From positions 1 to 6,638 of the forward strand of contig LNZQ01000048.1 in NCBI GenBank assembly GCA_002007315.1: DNA of 6,638 nt. Reading direction: 5' to 3'. This document shows, in pieces, positions 1 to 5,246 of this stretch (position 1 is the first letter of the stretch; each line of letters opens with the position of its first letter). The notes below the pieces were generated by a model. That model searched no databases. It was not told the DNA's origin and saw only the letters and a program-made list of their open reading frames with translations. Made by a program: the position numbers and the translations under genes. Source of the stretch: Epulopiscium sp. Nele67-Bin004. Its GTDB lineage: Bacteria; Bacillota_A; Clostridia; Lachnospirales; Cellulosilyticaceae.

Positions 1-8
1 TAAATGAA

Positions 9-257
9 ATGAAAAAAAAAATTCTTAATAATTTGGTGCAAACTATTGTGGATTCGGGCTTAGGGTATGTAGCTATTGAAAATTCATCTGATTTGCAATA
101 TTTTGAAGAACATGAAGACTACAAAAAATATAAAAATATTGATAACTATGAAAATTGGGGTGTTTATAGATTGTTCATGCATAAAGATGATTACAGGTCA
201 TTTAAAGTGCTTCATAAAAAATACACTGACCCCAGAATGCTTATCAGCTTGCAATAA
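9..257 (+). CDS. Small hypothetical protein, 82 aa
   Basis: I do not recognise this protein. It starts with a lysine run (MKKKIL) and continues with an acidic, tyrosine-rich middle (FEEHEDYKKYKNIDNYENW) and a basic end. There is no signal peptide, membrane segment or metal-binding motif, so a small soluble cytoplasmic protein is likely. It ends in tandem TAA stops. The next gene begins 26 bp downstream with its own AAGGAG site, so the two are probably co-transcribed. The start lies only 8 bases inside the window, so its ribosome-binding site and promoter cannot be judged, and an upstream gene may end in the TAA at 1-3. It could be a partner or accessory of the UDG-like protein next door, but that is only a neighbourhood inference. 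The amino-acid composition makes a real gene likely. Confidence 0.6.
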   Translation: MKKKILNNLVQTIVDSGLGYVAIENSSDLQYFEEHEDYKKYKNIDNYENWGVYRLFMHKDDYRSFKVLHKKYTDPRMLISLQ

Positions 258-283
258 TAAAATATCTTATAAGGAGCCGTCAA

Positions 284-885
284 ATGGAAAATGTTTATTT
301 CAAACCGTTTGTGGGTAAAAACTACGAAAACACCAACCCTAAAATAATGATGTTGGGAGAATCGCACTATTTGCGGGAAGAAAACCAAACCCCCGAAAGC
401 ACTGATAATTGGGCACGTGGAATGACTATTAGTTTAATGAATGATACAATCAACGGAGAACAAAACTTAAAAACCTTTAACAATGCCAAGGCTGTAGTTA
501 CAGGTGATTACCACAGCAATAACGCAGAATTTTGGAATAATGTGATTTTTACAATTATATGCAAGGTTTTGTCGGCAATTCAGCTTTAGGCGGTCATCAC
601 GATAAACGTTATATGAGTGATGAGATGATAGAGCAGTCCAGAAAGGCGTTATTTGAAATGCTGAATGAATATGCTCCGACTCTTGTGATTGTATGGGGCA
701 GAGACTGGTCAAAAATATTGTCATGGTTGCCTGATAATGAGCGTAATTGGATTGATGGAGATTTGAAGTTATGGAAATATAGTAAATATCCAGATACATG
801 GTTTTGGAATATAAAACACCCGGCTATGGCGTTTAGTTATAATGAACATTATCAAAAATTCCAAAAAGTAAAGTCTTATTTATAA
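284..885 (+). pseudogene. Uracil-DNA-glycosylase-like family protein, broken by one frameshift
   Basis: An AAGGAG at 271-276 sits 7 bp before the ATG. The first frame stops at 589, but restoring one T in the T5 run at 546-550 joins it to the frame ending at 885 and gives a seamless protein of about 200 aa. The repaired join reads FWNNVIFYNYMQGFVG. The layout matches an uncharacterised family I know from gut bacteria, often annotated as uracil-DNA-glycosylase-like: an FKPFVGKNY start, LGESHY at residues 24-29, an FWN..FYNYMQ block near 83-92, then PTLVIVWGRDW, and a late KHPA. GESHY and HPA sit where UDG-fold enzymes carry their two active-site motifs, but activity on uracil has not been shown for this group as far as I know. 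The single-base loss in a homopolymer could be a sequencing error, a true pseudogene or phase variation; T5 is short for the last. Confidence 0.65.
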
Positions 886-912
886 ACAACTAAAATTATC
901 ATATCTGCAAGC

Positions 913-938
913 CTATCTCATCTGGGGATAGTTTTATA
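913..938 (+). terminator. Candidate rho-independent terminator after the UDG-like gene
   Basis: CTATCTC (913-919) pairs with GGGATAG (925-931) around a 5-nt loop, with one G-U pair. TTTTATATAG follows directly. It lies 28 bp past the stop of the UDG-like gene, the right place to end that transcript. The stem is short, so the call is moderate. Confidence 0.5.
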
Positions 939-1246
939 TAGTACATTTTGTGTATATCGTAGGTTATAGGGCATTTCTAGCCCGTTTCATTAGGTTACAG
1001 CGCTGTTTGCACAACGATTGCTAATGTCATACTAAAACACTACATAACAAGTGCTTACTATATCTTATATCTAGCTCAATATTTCTGCAATGGGTTTATT
1101 GAAAATAAACCAACAGATTAAATATTTTAGAAAAACTGAAAAATCACTTTACTTTTGAGCTATGCCTTGCCGAAGTATAAGTAAATATACTTTATAATAT
1201 GTAAGTATCTAAATTATGTCAATTAAAATATATAGGAGTAAAACAG
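939..1246. other. Intergenic DNA with small repeats and a candidate -10 box
   Basis: No reading frame here is credible. It holds AGGTTATAG (961-969) and AGGTTACAG (992-1000), an imperfect direct repeat 31 bp apart. Between them is a GGGC/GCCC hairpin (969-983), and the second copy runs into the palindrome ACAGCGCTGT (997-1006). A TATAAT at 1193-1198 lies about 48 bp before the lipoprotein start and could be its -10 box. The best -35-like hexamer (TTGCCG, 1167-1172) is 20 bp away, which is too far for a standard promoter. The repeats could be an operator or a remnant of an inserted element. Confidence 0.4.
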
Positions 1247-1648
1247 GTGAACAAATTTTATCTGATTTTTATGATGGGTTTCAGCAGCTGTGCTGTTGTG
1301 TTGAATAGTAACGATGTAGATGAGCTAAGGACTAACATGGCGAATTACACGTACAAATCTAATGCATTTCCCAGCGGTGTTGAGTTGGGGGTGGAAAAAA
1401 CTAAAGACTGTATTAGTAGCGAACTGACTTTCAAGGTAGTAGAAGCAACTGCAACAAATGTAGAGCTGCATGTTACAAAAACTGCAATAGCTGAACCTAC
1501 GGACCCTACATACAATACCACTACGTGGGTGCATAAATACTATAAACATGCCGATTATATACCTAACAACGTCATAACTACAGCTGTCATAAACACAAAC
1601 ACAGGCGATCTAAGCACAAGCAACTTTATAATTGAGTATTTGTATTAG
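1247..1648 (+). CDS. Putative lipoprotein of unknown function, 133 aa
   Basis: The start is a GTG at 1247, chosen because AGGAG (1234-1238) sits 8 bp upstream and the frame then opens with a short export signal. Residues 1-15 read as a lysine, a hydrophobic stretch (FYLIFMMGF) and then SSC, close to a lipobox with lipidation at Cys15, although serine at the -3/-1 region is less usual than Leu-Ala-Gly. The mature part is polar, rich in Thr, Asn and Val, and suggests beta-strand structure. It has one further cysteine (Cys55) and no recognisable domain. It appears to be a single-gene unit flanked by non-coding DNA on both sides. I do not recognise the family. A small surface or periplasmic lipoprotein is the best inference; secretion without lipid attachment is the alternative. 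Confidence 0.6.
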   Translation: MNKFYLIFMMGFSSCAVVLNSNDVDELRTNMANYTYKSNAFPSGVELGVEKTKDCISSELTFKVVEATATNVELHVTKTAIAEPTDPTYNTTTWVHKYYKHADYIPNNVITTAVINTNTGDLSTSNFIIEYLY

Positions 1649-1901
1649 TAGAATTTTCATTATTGTTTAAGTAAGAGTCGTTGCTATAAAAGTATTTACT
1701 AATATAGATTCGCATTGTGTCATGAAATATAGCTATCATGCGGTGTGAAGGTATGTGATTTTACACTGTATAACTGTGAATATATTTCTATATTATATAT
1801 TTTTAATGAAACCTAAACGTGATGCTACACATGGTTGATTGTGTTCAAGATACTGTCGTCTTTATATCTTTGTTTTAAATCCTCTCCCTAAAGGGATGTT
1901 C
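1649..1901. other. Intergenic DNA, no gene
   Basis: This AT-rich spacer has stops in all frames. An imperfect inverted repeat spans about 1709-1742, with CGCAT and ATGCG outer arms and ATGA/TCAT inside. A perfect TCCCT-AA-AGGGA hairpin lies at 1885-1896, just beyond the stop of the minus-strand integrase fragment. That hairpin has no T run on either side, so it is not a convincing terminator. Confidence 0.4.
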
Positions 1902-2287
1902 CTACCAGAGTGCGTCAATTTTCTTTGTGGAGTAATCCTCAAAACTCATCAATTTGTACTCCCTAAGGAGCTTAAAAGTGCGTTTTTTGTCCTCGACAGC
2001 TCTAATGCCTAGATTTCTTGATTTACAGTTTTGCATATATTTTTCTATTATTGGAATAGTCGATCTGATTCTTTTTTTATCTTGTTTGATTGAAACTTTT
2101 GAATTAGTATTAATATGATTAGAAGAATTGGATTCAGAGAAGAAATCTTTTAATATTTTTTCACGCAACAGCACATGATATAAATCTGTGCAAATACTGC
2201 TTTAGTTTTTAATGATTTTTGAATGCGTTTGCCGTTGACTGTAATTTCAGCATAGTAGTAACCGTTCGACCTAACAAAAAGCCCCAT
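1902..2287 (-). pseudogene. Decayed tyrosine recombinase (phage integrase), N-terminal remnant with frameshift
   Basis: Reading the minus strand from ATG at 2287 gives MGLFVRSNGYYYAEITVNG and then KRIQKSLKTK, a typical arm-binding N-terminal domain of phage/island integrases. It resembles the start of the intact integrase in this window (RRSNGTYYADLT). At 2178-2179 two extra bases (TATAT where TAT is expected) shift the frame. Reading on in the other frame continues as HVLLREKILKDFF and a helical core-binding segment (IPIIEKYMQNCKSRN, RTFKLLREYK, MSFEDYSTKKIDAL). A TAG stop then follows at 1902. The joined product is about 127 aa against roughly 350-400 for the family. The whole catalytic domain (Arg, His-x-x-Arg, Tyr) is missing, so it cannot recombine DNA. 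Its last 90 residues could be translated from GTG at 2174, but no good ribosome-binding site is seen. It marks an older, degraded insertion. Confidence 0.75.
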
Positions 2288-2374
2288 TGAATTATCCTGT
2301 ATTTTGGATTTTTCAATAAGGCTTTCTATTAGAGATTAAAAAGTCAAAAAAGTTTTATGCTCGGACTTTGTTAC

Positions 2375-2420
2375 TGGAAAAATACTGACATTTTGCTGCC
2401 TTGGACAAAAAACTGACATT
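2375..2420. repeat. Paired direct repeats resembling an insertion-sequence end
   Basis: TGGAAAAATACTGACATT (2375-2392) and TGGACAAAAAACTGACATT (2402-2420) are near-identical copies spaced 27 bp start to start. Read on the other strand each is TGTCAG, an A/T stretch, then TCCA. Multiple terminal repeats beginning TG and ending CA are known at the ends of IS21-type elements as transposase-binding sites, and this pair looks similar. No transposase is present in the window, so at most this is a solitary end. The family assignment is inference. Confidence 0.4.
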
Positions 2421-2437
2421 ACGTACACCATTTAAAC

Positions 2438-2460
2438 AAATCATTGTTACATAATGATTT
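2438..2460. repeat. Perfect inverted repeat AAATCATT-N7-AATGATTT
   Basis: Two 8-bp arms flank a 7-nt loop in the spacer between the integrase remnant and the toxin-antitoxin operon. There is no T run, so it is not a clear terminator. It could be an operator or part of an element end. A weaker repeat (AAATTAC 2468-2474 / GTAATTT 2492-2498) follows. The rest of 2288-2654 holds no gene. Confidence 0.35.
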
Positions 2461-2575
2461 AACTTTTAAATTACTCGGAAAGAGAGTTATGGTAATTTTA
2501 TAATTTTAAAATCTCTCTGCATAGTAACCGCCAGTATATCTCTGGAAATTCTATAGAAAACTCATGATTTTTCTG

Positions 2576-2602
2576 TTGACAGTTTGTTGTCATCTATATA
2601 AT
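2576..2602 (+). promoter_or_regulatory. Possible second promoter upstream of the toxin-antitoxin operon
   Basis: A perfect TTGACA (2576-2581) is followed by TATAAT (2597-2602). The spacer is 15 bp, shorter than the usual 16-18, so activity is uncertain. It points toward the toxin-antitoxin operon, about 110 bp away. Confidence 0.35.
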
Positions 2603-2654
2603 TGGTATTATATAAGATTTTACACTAATTTTACGGGAATGTCAATCAATAATA

Positions 2655-2683
2655 TTGAAATTTTTACAAAAATATAGTATAAT
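2655..2683 (+). promoter_or_regulatory. Main promoter of the toxin-antitoxin operon
   Basis: TTGAAA (2655-2660) and a perfect TATAAT (2678-2683) are separated by exactly 17 bp. The antitoxin ATG lies 27 bp beyond the -10, leaving a short leader that contains GAGAGG (2698-2703). This is a well-formed sigma-70-type promoter. Confidence 0.7.
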
Positions 2684-2690
2684 ATATTAT
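2679..2690. promoter_or_regulatory. Palindrome over the -10 box, candidate autoregulatory operator
   Basis: ATAATATATTAT is a perfect 12-bp palindrome that covers the -10 box and the start-site region. Type II antitoxins usually repress their own promoter by binding such palindromes, alone or with the toxin. The position fits that role, but AT-only palindromes arise easily by chance in this DNA. Confidence 0.4.
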
Positions 2691-2709
2691 CTTAGTTGAG
2701 AGGTGTAAA

Positions 2710-2964
2710 ATGGTAAAAACAGCAAAAGGTATTACATGTATACAAGAAAATGGTAATATTATTATAAAGCACGGCTCTGAAGTCGTTGCCATAGTCAAAA
2801 ATGCTGATAACGTAAATATACACCGTTTAAACAGCACATCTCCCGTTATCATACAGGCTATTGATGATGAGATTGACGAGGAGTTGTTGCGGGAGAGAAT
2901 GGAGCAAGCCCAAAACAGCAAGCACTATTCTATTGACGAAACGAGGGAAAAACTGGGCTTATGA
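2710..2964 (+). CDS. Type II antitoxin, partner of RelE/ParE-like toxin, 84 aa
   Basis: This small acidic protein should bind and neutralise the toxin encoded directly downstream and repress their shared promoter. Its start is supported by GAGAGG 6 bp upstream. The N-terminal half (about residues 1-45) alternates hydrophobic and polar residues like a beta-rich fold (ITCIQENGNIIIKHGSEVVAIV). The C-terminal half is strongly acidic and helical (IDDEIDEELLRERMEQAQ) and ends SIDETREKLGL, a tail typical of antitoxins that wrap around a RelE-type toxin. Its last codon and stop overlap the toxin start (ATGA, 2961-2964), which implies translational coupling. I cannot assign it firmly to RelB, ParD or Phd/YefM, since the N-terminus shows no obvious ribbon-helix-helix or helix-turn-helix. 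The pair identity rests mainly on the toxin and gene order. Confidence 0.75.
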   Translation: MVKTAKGITCIQENGNIIIKHGSEVVAIVKNADNVNIHRLNSTSPVIIQAIDDEIDEELLRERMEQAQNSKHYSIDETREKLGL

Positions 2965-3248
2965 TTGAATTTTCAGAACAGGCACTTGACGACCTCAAAA
3001 AAATTGACAAAAAATCCCAAATAAGAATATTGGACAAAATTGCAGAATACAATCAATCCGAAAATCCTATGAAGTATGCAAAATCTATAAAGTGTGCGTA
3101 CGACAATATATACAGGTTTAGGATAGGAGATTACAGACTTGTATTTGAAAAAAGAGGGCTGGAATTATGCCTACTTATAATTATAGTAGAACCGAGAAAC
3201 AAAATATACCAAAAAATCAACCGTAAACTTACAAAACGATTAAAATAA
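2961..3248 (+). CDS. RelE/ParE-superfamily toxin, 95 aa
   Basis: RelE-type members are ribosome-dependent mRNA endonucleases, while ParE-type members poison gyrase; the sequence alone does not settle which this is. Features of the superfamily are clear: an N-terminal strand and two helices (MIEFSEQALDDLKKIDKKSQ, then RILDKIAEY), the central YRFRIGDYRLVF block at 51-62, and a C-terminal strand with IIIVEPRNKIYQ, where Arg79 and Tyr83 sit at usual functional positions. Length (95 aa) is normal and no truncation is seen. The start overlaps the antitoxin stop by 4 bp and lacks a well-placed ribosome-binding site of its own (GAGGG is 13 bp away), so its output should depend on antitoxin translation. 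A strong hairpin terminator follows immediately. Lying between two integrase genes, it is plausible island-maintenance cargo. Confidence 0.85.
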   Translation: MIEFSEQALDDLKKIDKKSQIRILDKIAEYNQSENPMKYAKSIKCAYDNIYRFRIGDYRLVFEKRGLELCLLIIIVEPRNKIYQKINRKLTKRLK

Positions 3249-3274
3249 AAAGCACTTATATAGAGTGCTTTTTT
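3248..3274. terminator. Bidirectional rho-independent terminator between toxin and integrase
   Basis: AAAAGCACT (3248-3256) pairs with AGTGCTTTT (3264-3272) around a 7-nt loop. There is a T run to 3274 on the plus strand and a matching A-rich flank that serves as a T run on the minus strand. It starts on the last base of the toxin stop codon and contains the integrase stop (TAA, 3256-3258), so one hairpin ends both converging transcripts. Confidence 0.8.
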
Positions 3275-4452
3275 GTTTGAGGTGTTTTAGGAGCTGTGCG
3301 AGGTTTTTTAATAGGTTTTTCTGTAAAATCTCTCAAATGCTCCACATGATAACACAAAGCCGTAGAGATTTTGAGTGTGGTTGTCGATTCGCTGACTATA
3401 TAACGGCTTGTAATATCTCGGGAGCTGTAGTGTCCCAAGTATAGAGCTGCGTCGTGTTTGTCAAACAATTCATTTACCAAAGTAGCCGACAAGTGCCTTA
3501 TCTGGTCAAGCTGATAATTTGGATTAAGCCCGATAGTTTTCAAAGCTTGTTTGAATTTTAGATAGTAGTATTTGCTGTTTTTGTTAGCACCTATGAAGAT
3601 ATTATTTTGTAAGTTGTTATCTCTGCAATATTTATTTATATATGCCATAAGTGTTGGCGGTAATGTAATGGATTTGACTCTTTCGGTTTTCTGTTGTCTT
3701 ACGTTGATTTGTCTTACTCTAATATCATTAACGGATATATTAATACACTCTTCTATCCGTGTGCATAGGATAAAACGCAACATCAAAAACATATAAAAAT
3801 CTCTATCAGTTGTAAAAGCATGCTCAAGCAAAGCATTAAACTCTGTCAGAGTCATCAATTCTTTAGGCGTGATGACTCTAGTGTGATTTTCAGTCATTAT
3901 GTTGCTTAATACCATGTTTTTAACAGAATCAGAGATATGATTGCTTGCATACAGCCAGTTTACAAAAGCTCTAAGCAAAGTCATCTGCTTTTCGACAGTT
4001 GTTCGAGCTTTTACAGCAAGCAATTTTTCCTGCATATCAATAAGCAACGCCATATCGTCAACAAACTCCCACGAGAAACCGTAATATTTTAATGTTTTTT
4101 GCAACTCTATATAGCTATGCATATGTCTTTTAGATATTTTTTTGACAACGCTCAAATATTTCAAAAACTGATAGTGATATATAAGCATAATATCTTTCTT
4201 ATGAGTTACACCGACTTGGATACTGCCGTCTTTTTGCAGAATCTCCAAAGTGATACCAATATCTTTCGCAGAATAGGCAAAATGCTTTAGGTTTAACATA
4301 TCGATATGTCTGTCAGCTTCTCTTTCGTCGGTGGTGTTTAGTGAAAATCTTTCACGCTCTCCGTCAGCTCTTGTCAAGTCTGCGTAATATGTGCCGTTGC
4401 TACGCCTGTACTTTGTCCAGCGTCCCCGTGCTTCTTCGTCTTCGTCATCCAT
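3256..4452 (-). CDS. Tyrosine recombinase / phage-type integrase, 398 aa
   Basis: This should catalyse site-specific integration or excision of the mobile DNA through a covalent 3'-phosphotyrosine intermediate. The ATG at 4452 has AGGAG 8 bp upstream. Domains in order: a charged N-terminus with an arm-binding motif (RRSNGTYYADLT, about 16-27), a helical core-binding region (about 85-175), and a catalytic domain (about 195-360). Visible active-site residues are Arg232 (CTRIEE), Lys255 (QQKTERVK), Arg319 in DQIRHLSATL, His341 (YLGHYSS) and the nucleophile Tyr351 (TSRYI). The position normally His or Lys three residues before the second Arg is Asp316, an uncommon substitution. The C-terminal tail (about 379-398) is rich in Pro, Lys and Thr. 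Length is normal for the family. It converges with the toxin gene, and upstream it faces a repeat-rich spacer that may be its attachment site. Confidence 0.88.
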   Translation of the reverse strand: MDDEDEEARGRWTKYRRSNGTYYADLTRADGERERFSLNTTDEREADRHIDMLNLKHFAYSAKDIGITLEILQKDGSIQVGVTHKKDIMLIYHYQFLKYLSVVKKISKRHMHSYIELQKTLKYYGFSWEFVDDMALLIDMQEKLLAVKARTTVEKQMTLLRAFVNWLYASNHISDSVKNMVLSNIMTENHTRVITPKELMTLTEFNALLEHAFTTDRDFYMFLMLRFILCTRIEECINISVNDIRVRQINVRQQKTERVKSITLPPTLMAYINKYCRDNNLQNNIFIGANKNSKYYYLKFKQALKTIGLNPNYQLDQIRHLSATLVNELFDKHDAALYLGHYSSRDITSRYIVSESTTTLKISTALCYHVEHLRDFTEKPIKKPRTAPKTPQTKKHSI

Positions 4453-4494
4453 ATTCGGAACTCCTGTAAGTGGATTTATGCAGTTTGTTGATTA

Positions 4495-4510
4495 GAGGAG
4501 TGAAATCCTC
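4495..4510. repeat. Small hairpin GAGGA-N6-TCCTC next to the integrase start
   Basis: A 5-bp perfect inverted repeat lies beside the first TTTATGCA copy, in the integrase 5' leader. It could affect the integrase mRNA or be part of a crossover core, but no second copy elsewhere in the window supports an att core. Confidence 0.25.
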
Positions 4511-4586
4511 GAAACGTTTTTTTTGTTCCTAAAAAAAACTATGATATGGTGCTTTCTAGCTGGTATATATGTATAGAGAGCTTTTG

Positions 4587-4608
4587 CACCGCTTGAGGCA
4601 TGGCGGTG
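4587..4608. repeat. GC-rich hairpin CACCGC-N10-GCGGTG
   Basis: A perfect 6-bp GC-rich stem sits inside otherwise AT-rich spacer DNA, followed by a G run (4608-4612). It has no T run in either direction, so it is not a standard terminator. It could be a core or protein-binding site in the integrase control region. Confidence 0.3.
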
Positions 4609-4916
4609 GGGGTGTCTGAATACCGCAAATATGATAAGCTCAACAGTATAAAATACCGTTTACGCTCATCATACATTTATGCACCATGATTTTTTGTTTA
4701 TGTTTGTATTTTATGCAAGTTACTATATATAACAACATAGCAATGTACTGCATCAAATACGGTTATATCAACGTAGATATGAGATAAAAAACAAACCCAA
4801 CCATAAAATCGGTGCATAAATCCGCAGAAATCTAGTGGTACAAAGGTATCATATAGCTATGTAAAATAAGGCGGTTGTTTTGAGTGCATATTTTAAGAAC
4901 AGAGGTTTTAAAGGCT

Positions 4917-4932
4917 GTATACAGCTGTATAC
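4917..4932. promoter_or_regulatory. 16-bp perfect palindrome GTATACAGCTGTATAC, candidate operator
   Basis: This palindrome carries two GTATAC half-palindromes. A third GTATAC lies in the 10-bp palindrome CCGTATACGG (4973-4982), and CATCT-TAT-AGATG follows at 4996-5008. The cluster sits in the divergent spacer between the integrase (minus) and the restriction gene (plus). That is where a regulator shared by or separating the two would bind. No regulator gene is present in the window. Confidence 0.4.
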
Positions 4933-5189
4933 GATGATTGTGTGGAATTTATCAGATTTGCGTAAAACATACCCGTATACGGCGTATTTCGGTATCATCT
5001 TATAGATGTTATATGTTTGATTATGTAAAGCTCATCACAGTATCAAATCCTTTTTAGCCACTAAGCCGAAAATCCTTGATTTTGCTCTATACAGCGTCGT
5101 TAATGTCGTTTGCGGGTTTGTATGCTCATATTGACTGGAGAAAACGGCGTATAGGTGGTTTAAAAGCGTTAATTAGTGTGTGTTTTAGA

Positions 5190-5218
5190 TTGCATTTTTT
5201 GCGAAAATATGGTATAAT
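5190..5218 (+). promoter_or_regulatory. Promoter of the type IIG restriction gene
   Basis: TTGCAT (5190-5195) and TATAAT (5213-5218) are 17 bp apart, and the gene's ATG is 28 bp beyond the -10. CAGGA (5236-5240) lies 6 bp before the ATG. This promoter, lying inside the longer open frame that begins at 5076, is the reason for choosing the start at 5247. Confidence 0.65.
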
Positions 5219-5246
5219 AAGATTAATAACACTTTCAGGAAATTAC

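Larger units (their letters stand above)
4472..4823. repeat. Four copies of TTTATGCA upstream of the integrase
   Basis: Copies are GGATTTATGCAG (4472-4483), ATTTATGCACC (4675-4685), ATTTTATGCAAG (4708-4719) and, inverted, GGTGCATAAATCC (4811-4823). The last shares 11 bp with each of the first two, giving a consensus near GGATTTATGCACC. Several dispersed copies in both orientations beside an integrase start fit arm-type integrase-binding sites or sites for a directionality factor. Function is inferred from position. No gene is convincing between 4466 and 5189. Confidence 0.5.

Noticed and set aside
76..318. Second plus-strand frame overlapping genes 1 and 2
   Set aside because: No ribosome-binding site, and it overlaps two frames that have better signals and composition.
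467..799. Minus-strand open frame of 110 codons
   Set aside because: It lies opposite the UDG-like gene, has no ribosome-binding site, and its Ser/His/Ile-rich product looks like a shadow of the coding strand.
1325..1549. Minus-strand open frame opposite the lipoprotein
   Set aside because: Cys/Phe-rich composition, no ribosome-binding site and full overlap with the better-supported gene.
2664..2921. Minus-strand open frame opposite the antitoxin
   Set aside because: It runs across the toxin-antitoxin promoter and antitoxin with a low-complexity product; no start signals.
3572..3796. Plus-strand open frame with hydrophobic product
   Set aside because: It is a shadow of the integrase, and the hydrophobicity comes from the complementary codons. 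The same applies to 4099-4290.
4490..4515. tRNA 3'-end-like T-arm as integrase att core
   Set aside because: The stem is 5 bp but the loop is 6 nt and lacks a proper TTCRA motif. No other tRNA arms surround it and no second copy was found.
5076..5246. 57-residue N-terminal extension of the restriction gene
   Set aside because: The extension lacks a ribosome-binding site and overlaps a promoter (5190-5218). The downstream ATG at 5247 has CAGGA at good spacing and fits the family's start.
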